Of a stretch of DNA of 64,000 bases, positions 47,555 through 56,199 are shown one piece after another (the stretch's first letter is position 1; every line of letters starts with the position of its first letter). The notes under the pieces are model-generated. The model was not told the DNA's origin and did not search any database. It saw only the letters and a program-made list of their open reading frames with translations. Made by a program: the position numbers and the translations under genes. The DNA is from Mycobacteriales bacterium (GTDB taxonomy: Bacteria; Actinomycetota; Actinomycetes; Mycobacteriales; QHCE01). Location: positions 1 through 64,000 of the forward strand of contig JABFVL010000013.1 in the NCBI GenBank assembly GCA_013362805.1. The letters are read 5' to 3'.

Positions 47555-48861
47555 CCCAATTGCGTCACGCGTGAAGCGTGGCGCAATTCAGCAAGATCCT
47601 CGGGGAGCAATCCCGCTTTCTCACCAGCTTTAATCGTCAAATCGATTTGCCGTTGTAGGTCTGGCAGCACGTCGAGACGTCCGGCATTTCGGCACACAAT
47701 ATGCAACATTCGCAAAGTGCGCACAAGAGCGATACTCACCGCAAGCTGATTCGCGGCAGCGTTTCGCAGCTGGTCAAACGCGTGGCGAATGTACTCGTTA
47801 TGGTCCAATTTCCACGGTGCGTACAGGGTAGTCGTGGCATGTGCCGTCACCAGCGGCGGTGAATCGGCCAGTAGCAACGGCCGCATAATTGAAGCCACCC
47901 GCATCAACACCTCAATTGCTGTGGTCGGGTCATTGACGGCCGGAGACAAGGCCCGCAGCGCGATATCGTTAAGTTGTCTAAGCCCAAAATCAATATCTTC
48001 TTGCATGGTCCGCTCAGAGCCAATCACAACCGCATCCCGCACCTGACGTACCGTATGCTCCGGTTCGGGCGGCATAGGCCAAATGCGGGCCAATGGCGCC
48101 CCCCGCAAAATGAAGGCACCGGGTCTGGTTTCGACATGGATGACACTTCCGGGTGGCACGCTGTCGAACAACAAAGCATCGGAAAGCTGTTGAATCCAGC
48201 CATCCGCCGCCGACCTCACCACCAAAGGCACACCAAGGTCGCCCACATCGGGTGCGGAAATTTCATGCTCTTGGACTGCGGGCAAAGCGTGGACCAAATC
48301 CAAGGTCTCGGCCGCGATTCTTTCGGCGATGCTGCCCACATATTGGCGCCGACTAATCCGATCGAGGTACGCAACTATGGCGATGATCGACAAAAGTCCC
48401 AGCACCATTGCCGTCATCACAGTCACGCTCGGCGCGTGATCACCTTGATCGTCAAGTAGCGGCAGCGACAGCACGCAATAGGTGAACGTCGACATCAGCA
48501 AGCCGATGACCACTTGACCCAGCCGGTGACGGTAAAAGCCCCGAAGCACCCGGGGCGAGAATTGGCCACTAGCTAGCTGCAAAGACACCACCAGCAACGA
48601 AAAAACGACCCCAGCGGTCGTGATGGTGGCACCAGAAATCGTGCTCAACAGAGATACCGCTGCGGATTGAGAGAATTGCAGCTCGGGCTGCCATGATTCA
48701 TACGGCAGACGGGTGTCAAGCCAATAGGTAAGGAACACCAAACCTATAGCCAGAACCAGCATCACCATTGGCAGAGCCAGTAGGCTGCTTTTCAATCGCT
48801 CGCCGATGGCACGAGCACGCAACCGGATTACTTTCATGCTGGCGAGGGTAATCGCCAGCAT
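47551..48861 (-). CDS. DUF2254 family membrane protein
   Basis: 436 residues: four membrane segments in the N-terminal 165 residues, then a soluble C-terminal domain of about 270 residues. ISGATITTAGVVFSLLVVSLQLASGQFSPRVL is typical of DUF2254 (given here as landmark only by its first part, residues 77-96). IDFGLRQLNDIALRALSPAV is another conserved stretch. Function unknown. ATG 48861 has AGGAAG upstream; codons 1-9 lie within a perfect hairpin (48835-48862), and ATG 48837 is an alternative start. Confidence 0.88.
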   Translation of the reverse strand: MLAITLASMKVIRLRARAIGERLKSSLLALPMVMLVLAIGLVFLTYWLDTRLPYESWQPELQFSQSAAVSLLSTISGATITTAGVVFSLLVVSLQLASGQFSPRVLRGFYRHRLGQVVIGLLMSTFTYCVLSLPLLDDQGDHAPSVTVMTAMVLGLLSIIAIVAYLDRISRRQYVGSIAERIAAETLDLVHALPAVQEHEISAPDVGDLGVPLVVRSAADGWIQQLSDALLFDSVPPGSVIHVETRPGAFILRGAPLARIWPMPPEPEHTVRQVRDAVVIGSERTMQEDIDFGLRQLNDIALRALSPAVNDPTTAIEVLMRVASIMRPLLLADSPPLVTAHATTTLYAPWKLDHNEYIRHAFDQLRNAAANQLAVSIALVRTLRMLHIVCRNAGRLDVLPDLQRQIDLTIKAGEKAGLLPEDLAELRHASRVTQLG

Positions 48862-48862
48862 G
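48835..48862. promoter_or_regulatory. hairpin over the DUF2254 start
   Basis: Perfect 11-base inverted repeat CATGCTGGCGA / TCGCCAGCATG with a 6-base loop. Both arms contain one in-frame ATG of the DUF2254 gene. No T-run follows, so translational control or a processing site seems more likely than termination. Confidence 0.5.
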
Positions 48863-48873
48863 AACTTCCTAGG

Positions 48874-49575
48874 TTACCCAGGCCGATGCGCCCGCAACAT
48901 GAGTGAAACACCGGGCAGACTCTTCACTGGCAAATAGCGCTCAAACGCGATTACAGCGGAAAGCCCCGCGTTTACTACCTTTGGTAGATCACTCAAGTCG
49001 CTGCCTGAGGATGAGCGTCGTTTCCAAGCGGCCAGTGGCCGCATAAGTACGTTCCAGCTCCATAGCTCGTCGATGATGAAACCGGCCTCGGACATCACGG
49101 CGTGCAGGCTTTCCCGGGTGTAACGACGAACGTGATCCACGGCCTCATCGTGCGCGGACCACAATTTGGGGTCCGCCGGCACGGCGATCAGCGCTGTACC
49201 TCCAGGCTCCAAAGCACGGAAAATTTCACCGGCGGCGAGATTGTCCTCTTTGATGTGTTCCAGGATGTCGAAGGCGATGACAAGCTTCATTGCCTCGCTC
49301 TGGATAGGCAAATAGCGGGCATCGGCGCGAATAACGTTTAAACCCCGCTCGTGGGCGACCTGCGCACCTTCCACGCTGTATTCCAGCGCGACCGGATCCC
49401 AGCCATGTTCGCGCAACACTCGGGTGTTACCACCACCCGCGGCACCGATGTCGAGCGCCCGCCCTGGGGTGGCCGCTAGGCGTCGCAATGCGCGCGCTAG
49501 CAGCGTTCGCCGCTCCCGATACCACCAATGGGTATCTTCCAGTGCGGCGAGTTTGCGGATCTCGGTGGCTTCCAC
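48874..49575 (-). CDS. class I SAM-dependent methyltransferase
   Basis: 233 residues. The SAM motif is ALDIGAAGGGNTRVLREHG, with the acidic ALEYS after strand 2 and FDILEHIKEDN as the motif with His-Ile before the third strand. LEPGGTALIAVPA is a further landmark. Substrate unknown; nearby lipid-linked glycosyltransferase suggests an envelope glycan or lipid, which is inference. GTG start. It ends 12 bases before the DUF2254 start. Confidence 0.9.
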   Translation of the reverse strand: MEATEIRKLAALEDTHWWYRERRTLLARALRRLAATPGRALDIGAAGGGNTRVLREHGWDPVALEYSVEGAQVAHERGLNVIRADARYLPIQSEAMKLVIAFDILEHIKEDNLAAGEIFRALEPGGTALIAVPADPKLWSAHDEAVDHVRRYTRESLHAVMSEAGFIIDELWSWNVLMRPLAAWKRRSSSGSDLSDLPKVVNAGLSAVIAFERYLPVKSLPGVSLMLRAHRPG

Positions 49576-49717
49576 GTGTGCGTCCGTCCTTGCCTAGATG
49601 CTGTAATGGTTCTCACTCCGCAGGCCCTACGGTGGTGGCAACCATACATGAGCGAGAAAGGGCGCCGGCAGCCCCCGCATACCCCTGCAAATCGCACTTA
49701 CCGTACGGCGTGGGTGA

Positions 49718-50860
49718 TCAACGCGCCCTCCCGGCGACCAAGACCAGGTCATCGCGGTGCACGACCTCACGTCGCTGTTCTACCGCGATTTCATCGCTCC
49801 GCAAACCCAGCAACGCGGGGAGCTCATCGGAATCGAATCCAACAAGACCCCGCCCCACGGCATCCCCACCAGTGGTAATCAAATCGACGGGATCCCCCGC
49901 GACGAAAAGTCCGCGAACCTCGATAATTCCCGCTGCCAGCAGTGAAGCTCCTCGTTCGCGTACCGCATGTGTCGCCCCGTCATCAAGAACCAAAACGCCG
50001 CGTGCGTTGGTCGCATGACGCAACCACAATTCTCTGGCGGGCGCCCGGCCGCTAGTGGGCAGGAAATGAGTGCCCACTCGCTCCCCGCGCATCGCCGCCG
50101 CCGCGTTGGCCGCGCTGGTAACTACGGCGTGAATTCCCGCGTCGGTAGCCAGTTCGGCGGCGGCGATCTTGCTGGCCATTCCTCCGGTGCCAAGACCCGA
50201 GCCGCTGGAGCCACTTGTGTCGACTTCTTGAACGTCTCTGGGGCCCCGCACAGTGTCGATCAGAGAGGCGCCAGCCTTCTTTGGATCGTTGGTGTAGAGA
50301 CCATCTACATCGGACAGCAAAACGAGCGCATCGGCGCGCACAAGGTGCGCGACCAAGGCCGCCAAGCGGTCGTTGTCACCAAACTGGATTTCCCCTGTGG
50401 CGATCGTGTCATTTTCGTTAACGACAGGAACCGCGCCGAGTTCCAGGAGACGCTCGAATGTGCGCAACGCATTGCGATAGTGAGCTCGCCGAATAACGTC
50501 TTCTGCGGTAAGCAGTACTTGCCCCACAGTCACCCCATAGCGAGCAAATGAGGCCGCGTAACGCGCTATCAGCAACATCTGCCCGACGCTGGCACTAGCT
50601 TGCTGGCTCGCCACCTCACGGGGGCGATTCTTAAAGCCCAAAGGGGATAGCCCAGCGGCGATGGCGCCTGATGACACCAGCACCACCTGAGCACCATCGG
50701 CCCGCTTGCCCGCGAGTGCGTCCACCAGCGCGTCTATTCGATCCGCGCTCAGGCCACCCGCCACACTAGTAAGTGATGACGAGCCAATCTTGATGACGAT
50801 CCGCCGGGCCACGGCTAGTTCGGGGCGGGCCGCTACGTGATCCTGGCTCATCATCGTCAT
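49718..50860 (-). CDS. proB: glutamate 5-kinase
   Basis: First step of proline synthesis. The kinase domain has RIVIKIGSSSLT, VLVSSGAIAAG, VNENDTIAT and GLGTGGMASKIAAA; a C-terminal PUA domain follows (about 275-370). 380 residues. It begins 2 bases after the obg stop. Confidence 0.97.
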   Translation of the reverse strand: MTMMSQDHVAARPELAVARRIVIKIGSSSLTSVAGGLSADRIDALVDALAGKRADGAQVVLVSSGAIAAGLSPLGFKNRPREVASQQASASVGQMLLIARYAASFARYGVTVGQVLLTAEDVIRRAHYRNALRTFERLLELGAVPVVNENDTIATGEIQFGDNDRLAALVAHLVRADALVLLSDVDGLYTNDPKKAGASLIDTVRGPRDVQEVDTSGSSGSGLGTGGMASKIAAAELATDAGIHAVVTSAANAAAAMRGERVGTHFLPTSGRAPARELWLRHATNARGVLVLDDGATHAVRERGASLLAAGIIEVRGLFVAGDPVDLITTGGDAVGRGLVGFDSDELPALLGLRSDEIAVEQRREVVHRDDLVLVAGRAR

Positions 50861-50862
50861 GT

Positions 50863-52260
50863 TTAATCCTCGTATTCGTCCGTTTCGTGCCGTTCAGCAG
50901 CTGCCTGCGCAATCTCTTCCATGCGCAGGTCCGTGCCACGACGTCCCTTAATCGCACCCACACCGGCAACAACCGCCGGTTCCCAATCGAAGGACACCGC
51001 GCCGATAGTTACCGTAGCGCCCGGTTCTGCACCAATTTTTGTCAGCTTCTCTTCAACGCCCAACCGTGCCAAACGATCCGCCAGATATCCCACGGCTTCT
51101 TCGTTAGCAAAATCAGTCTGTCGAACCCAACGTTCTGGTCGAGTACCGCGCACCACAAAACTGCCATCGCCGACCGCGTGAACCGTAAAGCCCGCGTCAT
51201 CAATCGGCGCCGGCCGCAACACGATGCGTGTCGCTTCCGGAGTTCCCCGCTCAGCTCGTTGAGCAGTCACTATCTCGCCGAGCGCAAACAACAGGGGGCG
51301 TAGACCCTCGCGCGTGACAGTGCTGATCTCAAAGACTTTGCCGAACCGTTCTACCAACGCGGGGCGAACAATTTCGGCCATGTCTCGACCGTGCGGAATA
51401 TCTACCTTATTCAGTACCACCAAACGTGGCTTCTCGGCGAGCCCGCCATATGCCGAAAGCTCGGCTTCCAAAGCGTCAATATCGGCCAGTGGGTCCCGGC
51501 CTGGCTCCTCAGTCGCGGTATCCACTACATGCACGAGCACGGCACATCGCTCAATGTGCCGCAAAAACTCAAGACCCAAGCCCTTGCCGGTGGCCGCGCC
51601 CGGGATGAGCCCAGGAACGTCAGCCATCGTGAAAACGGTGTCGCCAGCGGTGATCACCCCGAGGTTTGGCACCAAAGTCGTGAATGGATAGTCAGCTATC
51701 TTCGGACGCGCAGCTGACACCACCGCGATGAGCGAGGATTTGCCCGCGCTTGGGAATCCGACCAGGCCGACATCCGCGACGCTCTTGAGTTCAAGAACCA
51801 GCTCGGCGCTTTCGCCTTCCTCACCCAACAACGCGAAACCGGGCGCTCGACGACGCTGATTTGCCAGGGCCGCGTTTCCGAGCCCACCACGACCGCCGTG
51901 CGCGGCGACGAACTGGGTTCCGGCTCCGACAAGGTCGGTGATCTGTTCGCCCTTGGCATCGAGTACTACGGTGCCATCGGGCACCCGAAGCACGAGATCT
52001 TCACCATTGGCACCGTGTCGGTTGCTGCCCGCGCCAGGGCGGCCATTGGTGGCCTTGGCGTGCGGGTGGAAGTGGAAATCGAGCAGAGTGTGGACATTCG
52101 GGTCAACGACGAGGATGACATTGCCGCCATGCCCCCCATTGCCACCGTCTGGTCCACCTAATGGTTTGAACTTTTCCCGGTGCACCGACACGCAGCCGTT
52201 GCCGCCGTTTCCGGCAGCCGCATGCAACATCACTCGGTCCACAAAGCTAGGCCCGGCCAT
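50863..52260 (-). CDS. obgE: GTPase ObgE
   Basis: Essential GTPase for 50S assembly and stress control. A Gly-rich Obg fold (residues 1-158) is followed by the G domain (G1 [10 protein letters not shown]3 [10 protein letters not shown]4 NKVD). A C-terminal OCT-type domain ends in an acidic ETDEYED tail. 465 residues. AAGGGGG lies six bases before the ATG. obg-proB is a common actinobacterial pair. Confidence 0.96.
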   Translation of the reverse strand: MAGPSFVDRVMLHAAAGNGGNGCVSVHREKFKPLGGPDGGNGGHGGNVILVVDPNVHTLLDFHFHPHAKATNGRPGAGSNRHGANGEDLVLRVPDGTVVLDAKGEQITDLVGAGTQFVAAHGGRGGLGNAALANQRRRAPGFALLGEEGESAELVLELKSVADVGLVGFPSAGKSSLIAVVSAARPKIADYPFTTLVPNLGVITAGDTVFTMADVPGLIPGAATGKGLGLEFLRHIERCAVLVHVVDTATEEPGRDPLADIDALEAELSAYGGLAEKPRLVVLNKVDIPHGRDMAEIVRPALVERFGKVFEISTVTREGLRPLLFALGEIVTAQRAERGTPEATRIVLRPAPIDDAGFTVHAVGDGSFVVRGTRPERWVRQTDFANEEAVGYLADRLARLGVEEKLTKIGAEPGATVTIGAVSFDWEPAVVAGVGAIKGRRGTDLRMEEIAQAAAERHETDEYED

Positions 52261-52282
52261 GGTGCACCCCCTTAAATAGAAA

Positions 52283-52316
52283 CTAAGGCGGGCCGGGAAG
52301 ACCCGACCCGCCTTAG
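52283..52316 (-). terminator. terminator of rplU-rpmA
   Basis: Ten-base stem CTAAGGCGGG / CCCGCCTTAG with extra inner pairs, followed on the minus strand by a T-rich TTTCTATTT. It separates the ribosomal protein genes from obgE. Confidence 0.8.
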
Positions 52317-52352
52317 CGAATGAATTATGTTCCCGAACGGCGATATCGCCGG

Positions 52353-52613
52353 TTAGGAAGCTGGTTCTGGCTGGATGTTGACGACCTTACGTCCACGCTT
52401 GCTGCCAAACTGCACGTAGCCGGCTTCGAGCGCGAACAGGGTGTCGTCTTTACCGCGGCCCACGGCGATGCCGGGGTGGAAGTGAGTGCCACGCTGGCGA
52501 ACGATGATCTCGCCGGCCTTGACGAGCTGACCACCGAAGCGCTTTACACCCAGATACTGTGGGTTCGAATCGCGTCCGTTCCGCGAGGAGGACGCGCCTT
52601 TCTTGTGTGCCAT
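52353..52613 (-). CDS. rpmA: 50S ribosomal protein L27
   Basis: 86-residue basic ribosomal protein whose N-terminus reaches the peptidyl-transferase centre. [16 protein letters not shown] and [10 protein letters not shown] are family hallmarks. It follows rplU after 38 bases on the same transcript. Confidence 0.98.
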   Translation of the reverse strand: MAHKKGASSSRNGRDSNPQYLGVKRFGGQLVKAGEIIVRQRGTHFHPGIAVGRGKDDTLFALEAGYVQFGSKRGRKVVNIQPEPAS

Positions 52614-52651
52614 TGCCCTACACCTACCTTTCGTAGTCTGTGATGCGCCGA

Positions 52652-52960
52652 CTACGCGGCGGTGATCTCCGTGACCTCAATCTGAGTTAGCGGCTGACGG
52701 TGACCCTGCCGCTTGTGGTACCCAGTTTTGTTCTTAAATTTGTGGATCTGAATCTTGGGGCCTTTGGTGTGTTCAACCACACGGCCAGTCACCTTGGCTT
52801 TGGCCAACTTGCTGCCGTGGGTCACACCTTTATCGGTGACGAGCAGCAGCGGCTCCAGCGCGACATCGTCGCCCGGACCGGCGCCCAGCTTCTCAACCTC
52901 AAGCACATCGCCGACGGCAACTTTGTACTGCTTACCGCCGGTCTTGACGATGGCATACAT
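52652..52960 (-). CDS. rplU: 50S ribosomal protein L21
   Basis: 102-residue protein, with [20 protein letters not shown] at the N-terminus and [20 protein letters not shown] near the end. AGGAG lies 10 bases before the ATG. It heads rplU-rpmA behind a 142-base leader after rne. Confidence 0.98.
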   Translation of the reverse strand: MYAIVKTGGKQYKVAVGDVLEVEKLGAGPGDDVALEPLLLVTDKGVTHGSKLAKAKVTGRVVEHTKGPKIQIHKFKNKTGYHKRQGHRQPLTQIEVTEITAA

Positions 52961-53071
52961 AGAAGCGAATCTCCTGACTCAAACACCCCCACATTAGGCG
53001 GGGATCAGCTACCTAGGTTACGGGCTACGACTGAAGCAGCCGGAGCCGGGGTGGAATTACAACCTGCATTG

Positions 53072-53093
53072 CGTGGGCACAACCGTGCCCGCG
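53072..53093. terminator. stem-loop after rne
   Basis: GGGCAC / GTGCCC with flanking wobble pairs and an AACC loop, about 10 bases after the rne stop on the minus strand. No T-run. Possible 3' end or pause. Confidence 0.4.
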
Positions 53094-53102
53094 GCAACAG
53101 AA

Positions 53103-55187
53103 CTAAGCCCCCTCAGCCTGGCTTGGTTCTTTTGATTCTTTTGCGCCGTGTTTGCGTCCACGACCACCTTCGAATTTGTTGCCACCTTCACTTTTGCTAC
53201 CAGCATTATCAGCGGCTTTCTTGCCACCCTGATTTTTGTGGTCGCCCTTGTGATCGTTCTTGTGCTCAGCGATTGGCTCGGTGTGAACCAGCAACCCGCG
53301 ACCCCGGCAATGCTCACATGGCTCGGAAAAGGCCTCCAACAGCCCTTGCCCGACCCGTTTACGGGTCATCTGCACCAGGCCCAGCGAGGTGACCTCAGCT
53401 ACCTGATGCCGGGTTCGGTCCCGCCCCAAGCACTCGGTGAGCCGACGCAGCACTAGATCTCGGTTAGATTCGAGCACCATGTCGATGAAGTCGATGACGA
53501 TGATGCCGCCAATGTCCCGCAAGCGGAGTTGCCGAACAATCTCCTCGGCCGCCTCCAAGTTGTTGCGTGTGACGGTCTCCTCAAGCGAGCCGCCTTGCCC
53601 GGTGAACTTTCCGGTGTTGACGTCAACAACAGTCATCGCTTCAGTGCGGTCAATGACCAAAGACCCGCCGGAGGGCAACCACACCTTGCGATCGAGCGCT
53701 TTAGCGAGTTGCTCATCGACTCGCAAATCAGCGAACAGATCGGTGGCTTCAACGTGGTGTTCTAGTCGCTCCACCAAATCTGGAGAAACGTGGGCTACAT
53801 ATTGTTCAACGAGGTCCCAAGACTTTTCGCCTTCAACAATGAGCTTGGCGAAGTCTTCGTTGAAAATGTCACGAATAACCCTGATGATCAGGTCTGGTTC
53901 CTCAGACAGCATTGTCGGTGACGACGCGCCCTTAGCGGACTTAGCGTCAATCGTCTCCCACTGCGCCTTGAGTCGAGCGACATCACGAGCCAGCTCTTCT
54001 TCCGTGGCGCCTTCAGCAGCCGTCCGGACGATCACACCGGCGTCTTCTGGAACTACTGACTTCAGGATGTCCTTGAGTCGTTTACGTTCAGTGTCCGGCA
54101 GTTTGCGGGAAATGCCCGTCATACCGCCACCGGGGACATACACCAAAAAGCGTCCTGGAAGCGAAATCTGAGAGGTGAGCCGGGCACCCTTATGCCCAAT
54201 TGGATCCTTGGTCACCTGCACCAAGACGCTGTCTCCGGCCTTAAGGGCTTGCTCGATTTTACGAGGCTTACCTTCTAGCCCAGCGGTATCCCAGTTGACC
54301 TCACCGGCGTACAGGACCGCGTTGCGCCCTTTACCGATATCAACGAAAGCGGCTTCCATGCTCGGCAGCACGTTCTGCACTTTGCCGAGATAAACATTTC
54401 CTACATAAGACACAGATGAAGAGCGGGTGACGTAATGCTCTACCAAAACATTGTCTTCCAAGACCGCGATCTGCACGACGTCACCACGCTCACGCACCGC
54501 CATGACCCGCTCTACGGATTCACGCCGGGCTAGAAACTCGGCCTCGGTCAAAATGGAGGGGCGCGAACGACGCTGTTCACGACCGTCACGACGCCGCTGA
54601 CGCTTAGCCTCGAGTCGGGCTGAGCCCTTCACACCCTGAACTTCGTCCTCAGGTGCCTTTGCAGCTGAGGTTTCTGTGGTGTCGTCGCCTTCAATATGGC
54701 CTTCACGGCGCCGCTTGCGCCGCCGTCGACGAGCTGTTCCGCTTGGTTGCTCCTCGTCAGTCGCTTCAGCGGCCGGTTCGACCGGTGATTCTTTGGGCTC
54801 TTCTTTGCCACTGTCGGTGGTGGCTTCCGATGTGCTTTCCTCGGCCTCACCGTTGCTTCGTCCTCGGCCGCGACCTCGACGGCCGCGCCGTCGACGCTGA
54901 CGAGACGCATCGTCGCTGTCGTCCGCCGATTCAGCCGGCGGCGATGGTTCCTCGCTGGCTTGGCGTTCTGACTCAGCCGTGCTTTTACGGCTTCGACGAC
55001 GTGGTGCTGGCTCCTCATCAGCCGGTTCAGCCTTGGCGGGCTTTTCCCGGCGTGGAGCTGGCGCGTCGATTTGAGGCGCCATGAACATGACTGGTATCGC
55101 CGGTGGTGCGGCGGCCGAGCTATTGCTGTTGTTGTATGCCGAACCATCCCCGTTTGGGGCGGTCCCGGCGGGCTCATTAGCGAGCAT
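53103..55187 (-). CDS. rne: ribonuclease E/G
   Basis: Endoribonuclease starting mRNA decay and rRNA processing. From ATG 55187 it has 694 residues. A long disordered N-terminal region rich in Arg, Glu and Pro holds several arginine-rich runs (such as RRRRKRRR), as in actinobacterial RNase E. An S1 domain (VYLGKVQNVLPSMEAAFVDI) and the catalytic core with TVVDVNTGKFTG and the zinc-link CEHCRG follow. The tail is Lys/Gly/Glu-rich. An in-frame GTG at 55265 is less likely. Confidence 0.94.
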   Translation of the reverse strand: MLANEPAGTAPNGDGSAYNNSNSSAAAPPAIPVMFMAPQIDAPAPRREKPAKAEPADEEPAPRRRSRKSTAESERQASEEPSPPAESADDSDDASRQRRRRGRRGRGRGRSNGEAEESTSEATTDSGKEEPKESPVEPAAEATDEEQPSGTARRRRRKRRREGHIEGDDTTETSAAKAPEDEVQGVKGSARLEAKRQRRRDGREQRRSRPSILTEAEFLARRESVERVMAVRERGDVVQIAVLEDNVLVEHYVTRSSSVSYVGNVYLGKVQNVLPSMEAAFVDIGKGRNAVLYAGEVNWDTAGLEGKPRKIEQALKAGDSVLVQVTKDPIGHKGARLTSQISLPGRFLVYVPGGGMTGISRKLPDTERKRLKDILKSVVPEDAGVIVRTAAEGATEEELARDVARLKAQWETIDAKSAKGASSPTMLSEEPDLIIRVIRDIFNEDFAKLIVEGEKSWDLVEQYVAHVSPDLVERLEHHVEATDLFADLRVDEQLAKALDRKVWLPSGGSLVIDRTEAMTVVDVNTGKFTGQGGSLEETVTRNNLEAAEEIVRQLRLRDIGGIIVIDFIDMVLESNRDLVLRRLTECLGRDRTRHQVAEVTSLGLVQMTRKRVGQGLLEAFSEPCEHCRGRGLLVHTEPIAEHKNDHKGDHKNQGGKKAADNAGSKSEGGNKFEGGRGRKHGAKESKEPSQAEGA

Positions 55188-55376
55188 CCGGGTACTTCTC
55201 CCGTTCCGCTCCCGGGCGCGTGTGACGCGGCCGCGCAGGAGCGCGTCGTGTTGTGAACGATGCACCGCGGATGCGGCATATCGGGTAAAGCTAAAGCTTG
55301 TTCGAAACGCTAGCTCCGGACGCGTCCTTCGCGATCAGTAGCGGCGCTAGTGTGTCGAGTCTGCCGCGACGCGTTC

Positions 55377-56186
55377 TCAGGTTCGCCCCGTTAGAGCAAG
55401 TGGATCACGGATCCACGACTCGATCGGCGAAGTGGCGGCGGCCCCGGCCTCGGGTGCCTGTAGCGCGCCTTGTGCGATCCTCATCGCGCGAGCTGGCACC
55501 TTGGATGTCAGCTGCGCGACCAGGCGCAAGCCTGTGAGCACGTCATCGGGTCGTACAACAGGTGTCGTGTGCTGTACAACGACTTCGATTATCGCATAGC
55601 GCTCCAGACGAGGGCTCGCAGACGCGCTACCAGCGACATTTCCCGCCGCATTGCCCTGCGTGACCGCGGCGTATTGCACAGCCGCGCGAGCATCAAGCTC
55701 CCGGCGACCCTTTTTGGTAAGCCGCTCGACTGGCACTGTTTCCGCTGCTAGGAACACTTTCATAGCTTCCTCGGCATCGGAGGGCGCGATATCGGGCAGT
55801 TCAATCCGCCACGCTGAGGTGTTGATGAGGTCAGCGAAACTGCCCTCTGGCGCGGGTACAACCTCGAGAATGTCCAAACCTGGGGGCAGCGCGTCGTCCA
55901 GGCCTTTTCGCACCTCGTCGGCATCGCGGGGTTCAGTAAGGCCGATTTCTACGTATTCCGCCTCACTGGCCACACCGGTAGGTGCGGCCCCGACGTACGA
56001 AATTTTGGGGTGCTGCGAAAAACCGGCCGAGAATGCCATCGGCACGTTGGCGCGCCGCAATGCCCGCTCAAAGGCACGAGCGAAATCACGGTGCGAAGTG
56101 AAACAGAGCCGACCGCGCTTGGCGTATCGGATGCGCAAGCGCTGCACTACTGGCGCTGTTTCCAGGTTCGGGGATTGACGAGCCAT
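55377..56186 (-). CDS. TIGR03936/DUF2344 radical-SAM-associated protein
   Basis: About 269 residues. The LRIRYAKRGRLCFTSHRDFARAFERALRRANVP start (shown here by its landmarks only: residues 25-57) and FSAGFSQHPKISY are typical of DUF2344. The family is almost always next to a TIGR03960 radical SAM gene, as here, and is sometimes fused to it. Activity unknown. ATG 56186 is chosen; a GTG at 56210 would overlap the preceding gene. Confidence 0.9.
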   Translation of the reverse strand: MARQSPNLETAPVVQRLRIRYAKRGRLCFTSHRDFARAFERALRRANVPMAFSAGFSQHPKISYVGAAPTGVASEAEYVEIGLTEPRDADEVRKGLDDALPPGLDILEVVPAPEGSFADLINTSAWRIELPDIAPSDAEEAMKVFLAAETVPVERLTKKGRRELDARAAVQYAAVTQGNAAGNVAGSASASPRLERYAIIEVVVQHTTPVVRPDDVLTGLRLVAQLTSKVPARAMRIAQGALQAPEAGAAATSPIESWIRDPLALTGRT

Positions 56187-56199
56187 CGAGCTACTTTCT

